Assembly: GCF_024494725.1 (NCBI RefSeq)
Contig: NZ_JANHDK010000001.1
Location: 1 to 64,000 of the forward strand
Origin: Haloplanus ruber
GTDB taxonomy: Archaea; Halobacteriota; Halobacteria; Halobacteriales; Haloferacaceae
Length of the DNA: 64,000 bases
Reading direction: 5' to 3'
Shown one piece after another: positions 16,536 through 24,828 of this stretch. How positions within the stretch are numbered: position 1 is the first letter of the stretch; each line of letters begins with the position of its first letter. The position numbers and the translations under genes were made by a program. Below the pieces are notes generated by a model, which saw only the letters and a program-made list of their open reading frames with translations, had not been told where the DNA came from and did no database searches.

Positions 16536-17869
16536 TCGACGTACTCGTAGGTCCGCTCGTTCATTCGGCCCCAGCCGGTGAAGACGAACTCCCCGCTCGG
16601 GACGGTGAACTCCTCTAGTTCCCGCTCTTTTTCGTGGTTGTGAGCGTCGTGGACGCGCCCGTACTCCTCGAAGCTCAGGTCGTACCGGCGGGCAAGCTGT
16701 TCGTCGATGTCGAGTGCCTCGACCTCCTCGCGCCACCCGTCGGCGACCGTCTCGGAGTGAATCTCCGCCTGCGCACCGGAACCGTAGGAGCCGACGAGGA
16801 GTTTCTCGCCCGCCAGTGCCCGTCCCGTCTCGGCGGCGGTCTTGAGCGCGCTCGCGCGGGCGACGTGGACCGATCCGGTGTACCAGTTGCCCACCTGCCG
16901 CGAGAGCGTGAGCGTCGGATCGACGGTCCGCCCGTACCACGTGTCGTAGGTGTCCGTTTCCTTCAGCGCGTCCATATACTCGCGGATGGCTTCCTCGTAG
17001 GCGTCCCAGTCCTCGAAGTCGGCCTCTCGGGGCTGGCGACCGATTTCGTCGGTGAGGCCGTCCTCGATGTCAGTGCCGCGGGTCATGTGCCGGAAGCCGA
17101 GCAGTGCGGCCTTTCGCACCATCCCCGGGAACGGCGTGTGGAAGGGAATGTACGCGTAGTCGTCGGGGTGGGTGCGGCCGGCGACCGACTCGAAGTCCTC
17201 TAAGGCTTCGCGCATCCGCGCCAGATACACCTGCACCGAGCGCTTGCCGTCGACACTCGGGAACTGTTGGTTCGGCTTCAAGAAGTCCGTCTCGTCGGCG
17301 CTCCCGTAGCCTTGGTGTGTTGAGAGTTCCACCACACTCGGGTTCTCGTCGACGAGCATCGCCACCGCGCCCGCCCCCTGTGTAGCTTCGCCGGGGTCAC
17401 CCCGGGCGTACAGCGCGGTGTCGGTGGCGATCACCAGCGCCGCGCGTCCGCGATTGCGCCCCGCTTTGATCCAGTTGTACGCGTCGTCGATGCTCTGGGT
17501 GCCCGCCACGCAGGCGAACTTCCGTTCGCCCTTATTCGCGTGGTGGAAGTCGCCGTCGTAGACGTCCTCCAGACACCCCGCGATGTACGTCGAAACGGGC
17601 TTGGAGTTGTCGAACGCGCTCTCGGTCGCCACGTCGATGCGGCCGATGTCGTCCGGTTCGAGTCCGTTCCGATCCATCAGGCGCTTGGCCGCGTTCGCGC
17701 CCATCGTGACGATGTCCTCGTAGGTGTCCGGGAAGGAGGAGGCCTTCAGTCCCAGCCCCTTCGTATACTTCTCCGGGTTGTCGTCTTTCGCCGGCGCGAA
17801 CGTTTCGGCTAAGTCGAGGGCGAGTTTCCCCGTCCAGATTTCGATTGCGTCGATACCGACGGCTGTCAT
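16532..17869 (-). CDS. hmgB: Hydroxymethylglutaryl-CoA synthase
   Basis: 445 residues. It condenses acetyl-CoA with acetoacetyl-CoA to HMG-CoA, the committed step of the mevalonate route to archaeal lipids. Catalytic residues by position are E83 (VATESAF), C120 (FACVAGTQS) and H244 (YIPFHTPFPG). The TATA box CTATATGG lies 25 nt upstream of the ATG, so the transcript is probably leaderless. The gene converges with the XRE regulator. Confidence 0.96.
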   Translation of the reverse strand: MTAVGIDAIEIWTGKLALDLAETFAPAKDDNPEKYTKGLGLKASSFPDTYEDIVTMGANAAKRLMDRNGLEPDDIGRIDVATESAFDNSKPVSTYIAGCLEDVYDGDFHHANKGERKFACVAGTQSIDDAYNWIKAGRNRGRAALVIATDTALYARGDPGEATQGAGAVAMLVDENPSVVELSTHQGYGSADETDFLKPNQQFPSVDGKRSVQVYLARMREALEDFESVAGRTHPDDYAYIPFHTPFPGMVRKAALLGFRHMTRGTDIEDGLTDEIGRQPREADFEDWDAYEEAIREYMDALKETDTYDTWYGRTVDPTLTLSRQVGNWYTGSVHVARASALKTAAETGRALAGEKLLVGSYGSGAQAEIHSETVADGWREEVEALDIDEQLARRYDLSFEEYGRVHDAHNHEKERELEEFTVPSGEFVFTGWGRMNERTYEYVD

Positions 17870-17890
17870 ACCCTCGGGTTGCGGGAGCCG

Positions 17891-17898
17891 CTATATGG
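17891..17898 (-). promoter_or_regulatory. TATA box of hmgB
   Basis: CCATATAG on the minus strand is centred about 25 nt upstream of the hmgB ATG. Confidence 0.6.
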
Positions 17899-18298
17899 GT
17901 TTGTCGATGCTGGATACGTCGCACGTCGAAATGCGTCTCGTCAGGCCGCGGCTCACCGCGTTCGCCGCGGTGCTTCGAGCCTCAGTCGCAGCCCACGCCG
18001 TCCGCCCCGGAGTCCGACCGGACGGCCCACGCCGCTGGGCAAGAACGTACCCGCCGCGTACTTGCGGCAGACCGTACCTGTCGACCCACAGTCGATGGCG
18101 AGGTCGAACGCGACCATCACCGTCAGGACGCACACAGTGGTCGCGCCCCGGAATCCACGCGACGAACCCGACGCCCCAGAGGACAAGAGTGGAGTGGCGG
18201 GGAGGTAGCGAGTTCCAAGGATGGCCGGCAAAGCAGGTGGTCACATCTATGCCGATTGCCGGGCGCCGCGCGAGGCGTACAGTTCTGCGTGTGTCGGC
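17899..18298. other. 400-base region without a clear gene
   Basis: Several frames are open, but all are rich in Arg/Gly/Ser and unlike native acidic proteins. The best is a minus-strand frame at 17953-18231 (92 residues, containing a short hydrophobic stretch CVLTVMVAFDLAIDC). I see no SRP, RNase P or tRNA signature. It may be plain spacer, a small unknown gene, or decayed coding sequence. Confidence 0.4.
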
Positions 18299-19036
18299 TT
18301 ACTTGGGGCCGTTGCCTCTCCCGGGACCGTTGCCTTTCTTGCCGTCGTCATGGTCGTCGTCCTCGTCCCAGTCGTCGTCCTCGTCGTCGTCGTCATCGCC
18401 GTCGCAGTCATCCTCGTCGTCTTCGTCGTCGTCCCAGTCGTCTTCGTCGTCGCCCCAATCATCGTCGTCCCAGTCGTCCTCATCCTTCTCACACGTGTCG
18501 TCGCCGTCGTCGTCGCGGGGGGTCGACGTCGGCGTCGTGGCAGGTGTCGACACGTCGCCTTGGCTGATCTCGCCTTCACTGTCCACCGCGTCGATCTTGC
18601 CACCCATCTCCGATTCGACCGGTTCCTGCGCCGTCACCGTCGTCTCCGCCCGGAACAACACCGTGTTCGTGGGTTCGTCCACCAGCCGTATCGTCACGAC
18701 GCTGCCCGGAGCGTAGCTCTCCGAGACGTTCCAGCCTTCGCCGGGGTCGAAGGTGTCGTCCCCGCCCGAGAGCGTTCCGTCGCTCCACCCGAGTCCCGTC
18801 CCGCTCTCGTTCACCCGGACGACCAGTCGCAGGTCCTCGCTCGGGAGCGAGTCGCCGCCCTGATGCGAGAGGGTGATCCCGTCCGTGTCGACCTGTCCCG
18901 TGACGGTGGCCTGTGGCGCCTCCGAGGACTGCGTGACCGTCTCCATCGCGTACGCGCCCGCCACGCCGACGGAGGCGACGACGAGGCCGACGACGAGGAT
19001 GGTGCCGACGAGTTCGGACTGGGCACGGTCGGGCAT
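18299..19036 (-). CDS. Type IV pilin-like protein with Asp/Trp-rich tail
   Basis: 245 residues. The N terminus MPDRAQSELVGTILVVGLVVASVGVAGAYA is a class III signal: the hydrophobic segment follows a short basic leader, and the pilin peptidase probably cuts before QSELVG. A beta-rich middle (residues 40-155) includes WNVSESYAPGSVVTIRLVD. From about residue 170, some 60 residues are mostly Asp with repeated Trp-Asp units and two Cys, and the protein ends in a basic Gly-Asn-Pro-Lys tail. A GTG at 19063 would add nine residues to the leader. The next gene upstream is another exported pilin-like protein. Confidence 0.8.
   Translation of the reverse strand: MPDRAQSELVGTILVVGLVVASVGVAGAYAMETVTQSSEAPQATVTGQVDTDGITLSHQGGDSLPSEDLRLVVRVNESGTGLGWSDGTLSGGDDTFDPGEGWNVSESYAPGSVVTIRLVDEPTNTVLFRAETTVTAQEPVESEMGGKIDAVDSEGEISQGDVSTPATTPTSTPRDDDGDDTCEKDEDDWDDDDWGDDEDDWDDDEDDEDDCDGDDDDDEDDDWDEDDDHDDGKKGNGPGRGNGPK
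18330..18520 (-). repeat. Low-complexity Asp-codon tract inside the pilin gene
   Basis: The minus strand is almost entirely GAC/GAT with TGG and GAG interspersed, encoding the Asp/Trp-rich tail. It is a degenerate triplet tract, not an array of identical units, and could vary in length by slippage. Confidence 0.7.
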
Positions 19037-19135
19037 CTGTCGCGTTGAAATCAGTCGGTCCACGGTATGAGTCTGTCGACGATAGTATTAGGACTGATAG
19101 CGTGACTGGTGTCCAGATCGAACCGGATGGGGGCG

Positions 19136-20809
19136 TCAGCCAACAACGAGCCGCTGGTAATCGACATCGACCGTCACGGAGTCGCCTCCCGGACCCGTTC
19201 GCTCGTATCGAACGTAAAGCGTTCCGGTGTTGCTAACCTCGTCCGTCGCGGCGCCGTTCAGCGTTACCGGACCGTCGTTGAAGTCGGTCAGCGGAATCGT
19301 TTGGAGGACGGTGTCGTCGTCGTCGACGATCCGTACATCCACCTTCCCAGCCTTGTTGCTCTCGTAGCCGATATCCAGTTCGTACGTGCTCGTGGACCCG
19401 ACATTCCGGGTCACGGTTCCGACGTTGAGGTCGCTACCACTGGTGGTTAGACTGGCGGTCTGACCGTTTGCCGCTTGCATATTCTCGAAGTCGTCGATGT
19501 CCCCCGCCGGATCGTCCGGCGGCACGTCGGAGTTCTCGAAGGCCTCGTTTCCGTCGACTGCGTCGTCAAACTCGTCCGGGTAGACGTACGTCGTGCCTCC
19601 CGGTATGTCTCCGACGTTCCCCAGCGGCACCACGGTCACGTTGATCCGTACCGACTCCGGTTCCTCGCCGCTGAAGTCCGGCCGATCCACGGGCCGCTTG
19701 AAGCTGAAGTTGATGCTATCGTCGCGTGCGCTGGAGAGCGAGTCGGGAGCGCCGTACTCGTAGACGACCCGTCCCTGCCCGTCCGAGGCTCCCGTCGTCG
19801 GCCGAATCGACCCCTCACCATCGACGGCAGCCTCGACGGGCACGCCCGAGACGGGGTTGTTGTACCCGTCCCGCACCTCGAGGACGATCCGACGAGTGCC
19901 ACCCGCGGTGACACTGTCGGCACCGTCGACGACGGTCAGGTACTGCTCGGTGGTGTCGGTCACGCCGGTGCCGACACCGACCTTCGCCATCCGCAGGCGG
20001 TAGGTGCGGTTGGAGACGAGGTCGACCACGAGCGTCTCGTTGCTCGGATAGACGGTCACGCCGTCCGCGTTCCCGTCGATCCGTCCACCGTTGCTCTCGT
20101 ACTGATCGGCGAGCAGGCGCTCCCACTCGCTCTCGGAGAGGTCGGTCGTCACTTTGATTTCGATGTCGCTCCCGTTGACCGCGACGGTTCGGTCACTCGC
20201 GCTCACGGGGGACGGACTGATCGTCGCGGCCTGGGTCCCGCTCCGGCTGTACGACCCGTTCAGCGCGACGACGTAGATGAGGTTTCCGCTGAGGAGTTGC
20301 TGATCGGTCACCGCCCGATTTCGGTCGTCGTCGAACCCGTTGTACAGCACCGTGTCGGCGTACGCCGTCCGCGGAGCGTTCTGATACAGGCTGTAATCGG
20401 GACGGTAGCTCAGCCGCTGGGTCGCGTACGAGCGGTTGCTCCCGTTCCAGAAGTCGGCCGTCTCGCCGTCGACTGCCGTGGCGTTGACAATCGACACTTT
20501 CCCGCCGGGTTCGGTCCGTAAGCTCCCGCTCGATGGCGGCGGATTCACCGCGACGATGCGGGTCGGATAGCGGGTGCCGAGCGGCACCGCCGTCGGACTG
20601 GTTCGTTCGGCCGACGCGGTTCGAAGGATACCGTTGCGTACGTCCTGTAGGCTCCCCTGAACCTGCTGGTTGTGGTCGAACTCCACGCGCTTGTTCTGGT
20701 CGGGCACGACCGTCGATTGGTAGAGCGCCAAGCCGATGACGAGAAAGCCAAGGAGGAGAATGGCGCCGACTTGGAGGGCGGCGGCTCGCCGGTCGTCCCG
20801 GAATCGCAT
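19136..20809 (-). CDS. Large pilin-like exported protein with Big-1 domain
   Basis: 557 residues. The N terminus has a short basic leader (MRFRDDRRAA) and a hydrophobic helix (ALQVGAILLLGFLVIGLALYQS), as in archaeal pilin-like proteins. A long beta-rich extracellular part follows with many N-glycosylation sequons. Residues about 285-360 resemble a bacterial Ig-like (Big-1) domain (VLEVRDGYNNPVSGVPVEAAV). The C-terminal 100 residues form another beta domain ending in VDYQRLVVG. It lies 99 nt upstream of the smaller pilin-like gene on the same strand, so the two may work together at the cell surface. Confidence 0.78.
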   Translation of the reverse strand: MRFRDDRRAAALQVGAILLLGFLVIGLALYQSTVVPDQNKRVEFDHNQQVQGSLQDVRNGILRTASAERTSPTAVPLGTRYPTRIVAVNPPPSSGSLRTEPGGKVSIVNATAVDGETADFWNGSNRSYATQRLSYRPDYSLYQNAPRTAYADTVLYNGFDDDRNRAVTDQQLLSGNLIYVVALNGSYSRSGTQAATISPSPVSASDRTVAVNGSDIEIKVTTDLSESEWERLLADQYESNGGRIDGNADGVTVYPSNETLVVDLVSNRTYRLRMAKVGVGTGVTDTTEQYLTVVDGADSVTAGGTRRIVLEVRDGYNNPVSGVPVEAAVDGEGSIRPTTGASDGQGRVVYEYGAPDSLSSARDDSINFSFKRPVDRPDFSGEEPESVRINVTVVPLGNVGDIPGGTTYVYPDEFDDAVDGNEAFENSDVPPDDPAGDIDDFENMQAANGQTASLTTSGSDLNVGTVTRNVGSTSTYELDIGYESNKAGKVDVRIVDDDDTVLQTIPLTDFNDGPVTLNGAATDEVSNTGTLYVRYERTGPGGDSVTVDVDYQRLVVG

Positions 20810-20854
20810 AGCGAGCCTTTGCCACCGGCCTTCAAAAGGGTGCCGGCCCGATTA

Positions 20855-21436
20855 TCAGTCCTCGTCTTCCTCGACGACTTCCGGATCGCTCATCGCGCTC
20901 TGGAGGCTGTCCAGCCCGTTGACCCACTCCGAGACCAGGCCGTACTCTAAGTCCTCCACGAGGGCGATATCGAGTTCGTCGCCGTCGATGATGCGCGTCC
21001 CGGCCTGGACGAGGTAGCCGAGCGCGGCGTCTAGGTCCTCGTTGGCCTCGGCGTCGGCCGCGGCGTGGACGTACTCCTCGATGGTGCCGTCCTCGGCCGC
21101 GCCGGCGGCGATGTACTCCTCGGCGGCGTAGAAGACACAGACGAGGCTCGTCTGGACGCCGTCGACCAGCATTCGCTTTTCCTCGTCCTCCAGGTCGACA
21201 TCTTCGAGGACGATGTCGCGGACGCCGGCCAACTCGTCGATTGCTGCCTCCTCGTCGAGGCGGCCGTCCTCGTGGGCGCTGATGATCTTCGCGACGGCGA
21301 TGGCGGCGTCATCCTGCAGGTTGAGCAGGAGTCGCGCCGAATCCTCGTTTTCCGGGTCGAGTTCCTCCTCCGCTACTCGACCGATCCAGTTCTGCCAGCG
21401 GTCTTCGGTGTAGAACGTGTCCTCCTCGTCGGTCAT
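20855..21436 (-). CDS. DUF2150 family protein
   Basis: 193 residues, very acidic, all helical by appearance, with no signal peptide. The N terminus FYTEDRWQNWIGRV and the central AKIISAHEDGRLDEEAA fit the archaeal DUF2150 family, whose function is unknown. An ATG nine codons upstream (21463) would also be in frame, but the family start fits 21436. It is 45 nt upstream of the big pilin-like gene on the same strand. Confidence 0.8.
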   Translation of the reverse strand: MTDEEDTFYTEDRWQNWIGRVAEEELDPENEDSARLLLNLQDDAAIAVAKIISAHEDGRLDEEAAIDELAGVRDIVLEDVDLEDEEKRMLVDGVQTSLVCVFYAAEEYIAAGAAEDGTIEEYVHAAADAEANEDLDAALGYLVQAGTRIIDGDELDIALVEDLEYGLVSEWVNGLDSLQSAMSDPEVVEEDED

Positions 21437-21539
21437 ACCCTGATCGAACGTTCGTGGACTCAAAGACCTTTCCGATACTCCCGCCGCCGAGCCGCCGATG
21501 TACTCCCTCGTACCGCCGATTCTACGCGGGTCGATGCGG

Positions 21540-22394
21540 TCACCCCGTCAGCGTCGCCTCGGTGTCGATCCCGTACACGCGGGCGGGCGTCTCGACGTGG
21601 GCCAGTCTGATGGCGTCGTCGTACCCCTCCGATTGGAGGGTTCGGACCCGTCGCGGAACCGTCTTCGGCCCCATCACCGCCCCGGGGCGCTCGGGGTCGT
21701 CGACGAAGTCCGTCTCCATCAGAAACGGTTCTCCCCGCTCGGCGGCCTCCCGGAGCCACTCCTTGCGACACATCACGCTCGGCGTCGGCCCCGCGAGCGT
21801 CGGACCAGCGTAGTGTTTCACGACGCGGTGGGCCGGCAGCCCCCGCGTCTCCGCCCACGACGCGATTTCGGTCAGGTCCTCGCTGGCCTCCGTGTGCAAC
21901 TGGACCGCACAGCCCAGGTCCGCTCCCAGGTCGAGGGCGTGCCGGAGGACGTCGTTCGAGGCGTCCCACACCTCGTCGGACACGTCGTAGTGGGGCCGCC
22001 CCGACTTGAGCGCGAGGGCGCGCCCGTCACGGACGTACTCCGCGGCGACATCCAGTCCCGCCTGCATCAGGTCGCGCGCCGCCGTCGGCGCGAGGCCGCG
22101 TTCGTCGACGAGTCGCGAGATCAGCCCGGGATGGACGCCCAGCACCGGCCACGCGCGCCCCGGCAACAGGTCGCTGGCGTCCGCCACGGCGTCGAGCGTT
22201 CGCTCGAAGACGGCACGAAAGTCCGCGCCCGCCTCGGCCTCGACGCCGAGGTGCCACGACGGCTTGTTCACCACGAGCAGATGCGTCCCGCCGAGACGAC
22301 GGAAGTCACGGACGGCGTCGAGTCCCTGTCCGGCGTCGGGGTCGAGGTGGAGGTGGTCGTCGAGTACCGGCGTGTCGAGTTCCGGATCGGTCAC
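21540..22394 (-). CDS. TatD-like metal-dependent hydrolase
   Basis: 284 residues of the amidohydrolase superfamily. Metal-binding motifs are DDHLHLDP (HxH), VLGVHPG, LHTEAS, KHYAG (His) and METDFVDDPE (Asp). TatD proteins include DNases and related phosphodiesterases; the archaeal branch has no assigned substrate. A GTG start at 22394 is chosen because the next upstream start adds an Arg-rich stretch not seen in the family. Confidence 0.85.
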   Translation of the reverse strand: MTDPELDTPVLDDHLHLDPDAGQGLDAVRDFRRLGGTHLLVVNKPSWHLGVEAEAGADFRAVFERTLDAVADASDLLPGRAWPVLGVHPGLISRLVDERGLAPTAARDLMQAGLDVAAEYVRDGRALALKSGRPHYDVSDEVWDASNDVLRHALDLGADLGCAVQLHTEASEDLTEIASWAETRGLPAHRVVKHYAGPTLAGPTPSVMCRKEWLREAAERGEPFLMETDFVDDPERPGAVMGPKTVPRRVRTLQSEGYDDAIRLAHVETPARVYGIDTEATLTG

Positions 22395-22568
22395 GGGCGC
22401 CACTGGGGGCTGGGCAGGCAAAGTTCGGTCGGATCGTCCCCTCGACCGCGCCCGACACGGGCGGCCGGAACGCATTCGCTGCCGGTCCGGGTGTGTCCCG
22501 GGACGACAATCACCGTTTGACCCATCAGGACCATTACGTGCCCTCCGTTCGAGGACCGCGATAACACG

Positions 22569-23357
22569 ATGGATCGACGCCTCGCGCTCGTTCTCTCGGC
22601 GACAATTGTCGTCCTATCCGGCTGTGCCGCACCCGCGACCCCGTCCGACGGGACGGGCACCCCGACCCCCGAGCGGGAGTATCCCGAGGGTGCCGGGCCG
22701 AATCACGTCGACTTCGCGGCGCTGGATGCCGACAACCGGAGCGTCGCGGACAGCCCTCGTGACCACTGGGAGTCGTACGCCATCGTCTATACGGCGCCGC
22801 CCGAGCGTCGGCTCGTGGAGGGGAACTACTACATCGACTCCTCGACGGGGGCGATTGTCGGCGAACGCTGGAACGACGGCCGCGTCTACATCGACGGGTC
22901 GACGTACGCGTTCGTCCAGCCGGCCGATAGCGTCCCCGAACGCGAACGCCAGCAGCTCGACGCGGACGATTCCTTCGTCTACGACGCGGCCACCGACGCG
23001 TACTACCGGTACGACCGGCACTACGGAAGCGTCGCTCCCACCAACATCGGGCGCCATCCTGACCTCCTCGACGCGTACACGTGGGAAGCCGTCGAGACGA
23101 CGACACACCACGGCGTTCCCGTCGTCACCTACCGGGCGACCGGGAGCCGCCCGGATACCCGCGGACCGCCGGTCGTCGACGGGACGCTCCGACTCGGCGT
23201 TGGGGACGGCGTCGTGTACGCCTTCGACCTCACCGTCGACGCGGACGGGGAAGACTATCGCTACACGTACGAGGTGCGGCCGGCCCCGTTTCCGGAACAT
23301 GAGTGGGTGGACCGAGCACGGGAACTGAGCGCGGAGAACGCCACCGCGGCGGAGTGA
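22569..23357 (+). CDS. Haloarchaeal lipoprotein, function unknown
   Basis: 262 residues. The signal peptide MDRRLALVLSATIVVLSGC ends in a lipobox (LSGC, Cys at residue 19), so the mature protein should be anchored outside the membrane. Its signal looks like a Sec rather than a Tat one (RR without the full motif). The mature part is beta-rich, with many Tyr and Asp residues and motifs such as NYYIDSSTGAIVGERW, and resembles haloarchaeal DUF7537-like lipoproteins. A TATA-like CATTACG lies about 33 nt upstream. Confidence 0.8.
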   Translation: MDRRLALVLSATIVVLSGCAAPATPSDGTGTPTPEREYPEGAGPNHVDFAALDADNRSVADSPRDHWESYAIVYTAPPERRLVEGNYYIDSSTGAIVGERWNDGRVYIDGSTYAFVQPADSVPERERQQLDADDSFVYDAATDAYYRYDRHYGSVAPTNIGRHPDLLDAYTWEAVETTTHHGVPVVTYRATGSRPDTRGPPVVDGTLRLGVGDGVVYAFDLTVDADGEDYRYTYEVRPAPFPEHEWVDRARELSAENATAAE

Positions 23358-23400
23358 CTCCGGTCGCGCTCCACGGCGTCTCGGTCGACGAACTGCCGGC

Positions 23401-23850
23401 TCACTCGAGGGTGACGCTTTCGGCGGCGGCGTTTCGAAGCGCGTCGGAGCGGCCGTGTTCGCCGGGCGCGATGGCCAGCGTGTGGAGTCCACAGGCGTTG
23501 GCCGTCTCGACGGCCGGCTTGAAGTCCGTATCCCGGGAGGCGACGGCGATTACGTCCGCCCGCTCTTCGACGGCGAACCGGGTCAGATCGACCGCGAGTT
23601 TCACGTCCACGTCGCCGCTGGTGACGACCACCTCGAATCCGCGGGCCTCGGCGGCCTGGATCAGCTTCGGCGTCGCGTGCTCGTCGACGTAGAGGCGGGT
23701 CGTCACCGGACGCCCTGCGGCCGTCGCCGCCTCGCGTACGTCGTCTAAGTCCACGTCGAACTCCTCGCGGAGGACGTTCGGCCCGTCAACGAACAGCGCC
23801 ACCCGCGGTTCGTCGTCTCGGCCGCCGGACAGCCATCCGAGAGGGTTCAT
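23401..23850 (-). CDS. NYN-domain (PIN-like) protein
   Basis: 149 residues. The core has FVDGPNVLREEFD, KLAVDLTRFAVEERADVI and VASRDTDFKPAVE, with the acidic residues of the NYN/PIN-like nuclease fold (TIGR00288 family). Family members are predicted RNases, though archaeal ones are uncharacterised. The ATG at 23850 is 26 nt from the TATA box CATATAC. The far upstream frame of the same phase is not used. Confidence 0.85.
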   Translation of the reverse strand: MNPLGWLSGGRDDEPRVALFVDGPNVLREEFDVDLDDVREAATAAGRPVTTRLYVDEHATPKLIQAAEARGFEVVVTSGDVDVKLAVDLTRFAVEERADVIAVASRDTDFKPAVETANACGLHTLAIAPGEHGRSDALRNAAAESVTLE

Positions 23851-23872
23851 GCGTCTTTTATCCTGCTTGCGG

Positions 23873-23880
23873 ACATATAC
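23873..23880 (-). promoter_or_regulatory. TATA box of the NYN-domain gene
   Basis: GTATATGT on the minus strand is centred 26 nt upstream of the ATG at 23850. Confidence 0.55.
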
Positions 23881-23972
23881 GTCCCGGTTCCCGGCAGATG
23901 GGGTGTGGCTCGGACTCACGTCACGGGCACCCTCGGCGGGTCGACGGCGCCGGCACGTCCACGGCCGGTCGC

Positions 23973-24692
23973 TCAGAGCGTGTTGCGGACGAACTCGGAG
24001 ACGACGATGTCCTCCGCCGAGCGCAGGCGATACTGCACCGTCGACCGCGGGACGTCGAGGTCTGCCGCCAACTCGGCGACCGTCACCTCGCGCGGACGAG
24101 TGTAATAGCCTGCGTCGACGGCGTGGGTTAGCGTCTCCCACTGCTCGTGGGAGAGTTGGAAGGCCGTGCGTACGTCGGCGTCCCACTTCCCCGACTGCCG
24201 AAGGTGGGAGAGTTCAAGCGAGAGGCCGTCCCGGAGGTTCGTCTCGATGGTGTCGAACAGTTCGCCGACGGCCTGTTCGCCCGGGTAGAGGATCTTCCAG
24301 CGGTACTCCCCGTCCGCCCGGCAGGACTCGAAGACAACGCCCTCCCCGACGTGGTCCAGCACGAAGTAGGGCAGGGAGTGACACCGGTGGACCTCCTGGC
24401 GGTAGGTGTAGATCGTCCGCGAGGTCGGCGTCCGGTCGAGGACGTGATACTCCCGCCGAGAGTCACATCCCGGCTGGTCCAGACACTCGTTGCAGCGTTC
24501 CTCGTCGAGAAACACGTCGGTGAACGCCTCGATCCCCGCCTCCGGCCCGTGTACGTGGTCGATCCGCCACATTGTCGACGGACTCGAATAGCAGGCCGAC
24601 GACCGACAGGAGAGAGACGGATACTCGTAGAACACGTCCATCAGCGCGTCGGTGCCGGGTTCGTACTGCACCGAGAACTCGATCTCTCTCAT
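23973..24692 (-). CDS. HTH_10 (bacterioopsin-activator-type) regulator with Cys-rich sensor part
   Basis: 239 residues. The C-terminal 60 residues hold the HTH_10 domain (VTVAELAADLDVPRSTVQYRLR). The N-terminal part is rich in Cys: C29, C34, C67, C70, C76, C104 and C123, with CRSSAC and CNECLDQPGC resembling metal- or redox-sensing sites. The layout fits the archaeal BAT/DmsR-like group that activates anaerobic or light-driven functions. The target genes are unknown. The ATG at 24692 is preceded by a TATA-like ATTTAG about 40 nt upstream and, further out, a perfect palindrome. Confidence 0.85.
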   Translation of the reverse strand: MREIEFSVQYEPGTDALMDVFYEYPSLSCRSSACYSSPSTMWRIDHVHGPEAGIEAFTDVFLDEERCNECLDQPGCDSRREYHVLDRTPTSRTIYTYRQEVHRCHSLPYFVLDHVGEGVVFESCRADGEYRWKILYPGEQAVGELFDTIETNLRDGLSLELSHLRQSGKWDADVRTAFQLSHEQWETLTHAVDAGYYTRPREVTVAELAADLDVPRSTVQYRLRSAEDIVVSEFVRNTL

Positions 24693-24748
24693 GGGTGTCG
24701 TGAATCGACGACGCTACGATCATCACATACTAAATTATTCCGAATGTA

Positions 24749-24763
24749 GGCGTACAGTACGCC
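24749..24763. promoter_or_regulatory. Perfect 15-bp palindrome between SLC13 permease and HTH_10 genes
   Basis: GGCGTAC-A-GTACGCC, arms of 7 bp around one base. It lies upstream of the AT-rich promoter of the HTH_10 gene, where an activator would bind, and 66 nt after the permease stop, where it could also act as a weak terminator. Confidence 0.4.
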
Positions 24764-24828
24764 GATACCTGAAGTACGACCTGTTGGCTATGCGCAAGTC
24801 AGCCGGGATGCCGGGCCGGTGACCGCCG

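Noticed and set aside
17899-18298. Stable RNA gene (SRP or RNase P RNA)
   Set aside because: None of the conserved core sequences were found on either strand.
18330-18520. CRISPR-like repeat
   Set aside because: It is a degenerate Asp codon tract without fixed repeat and spacer lengths.
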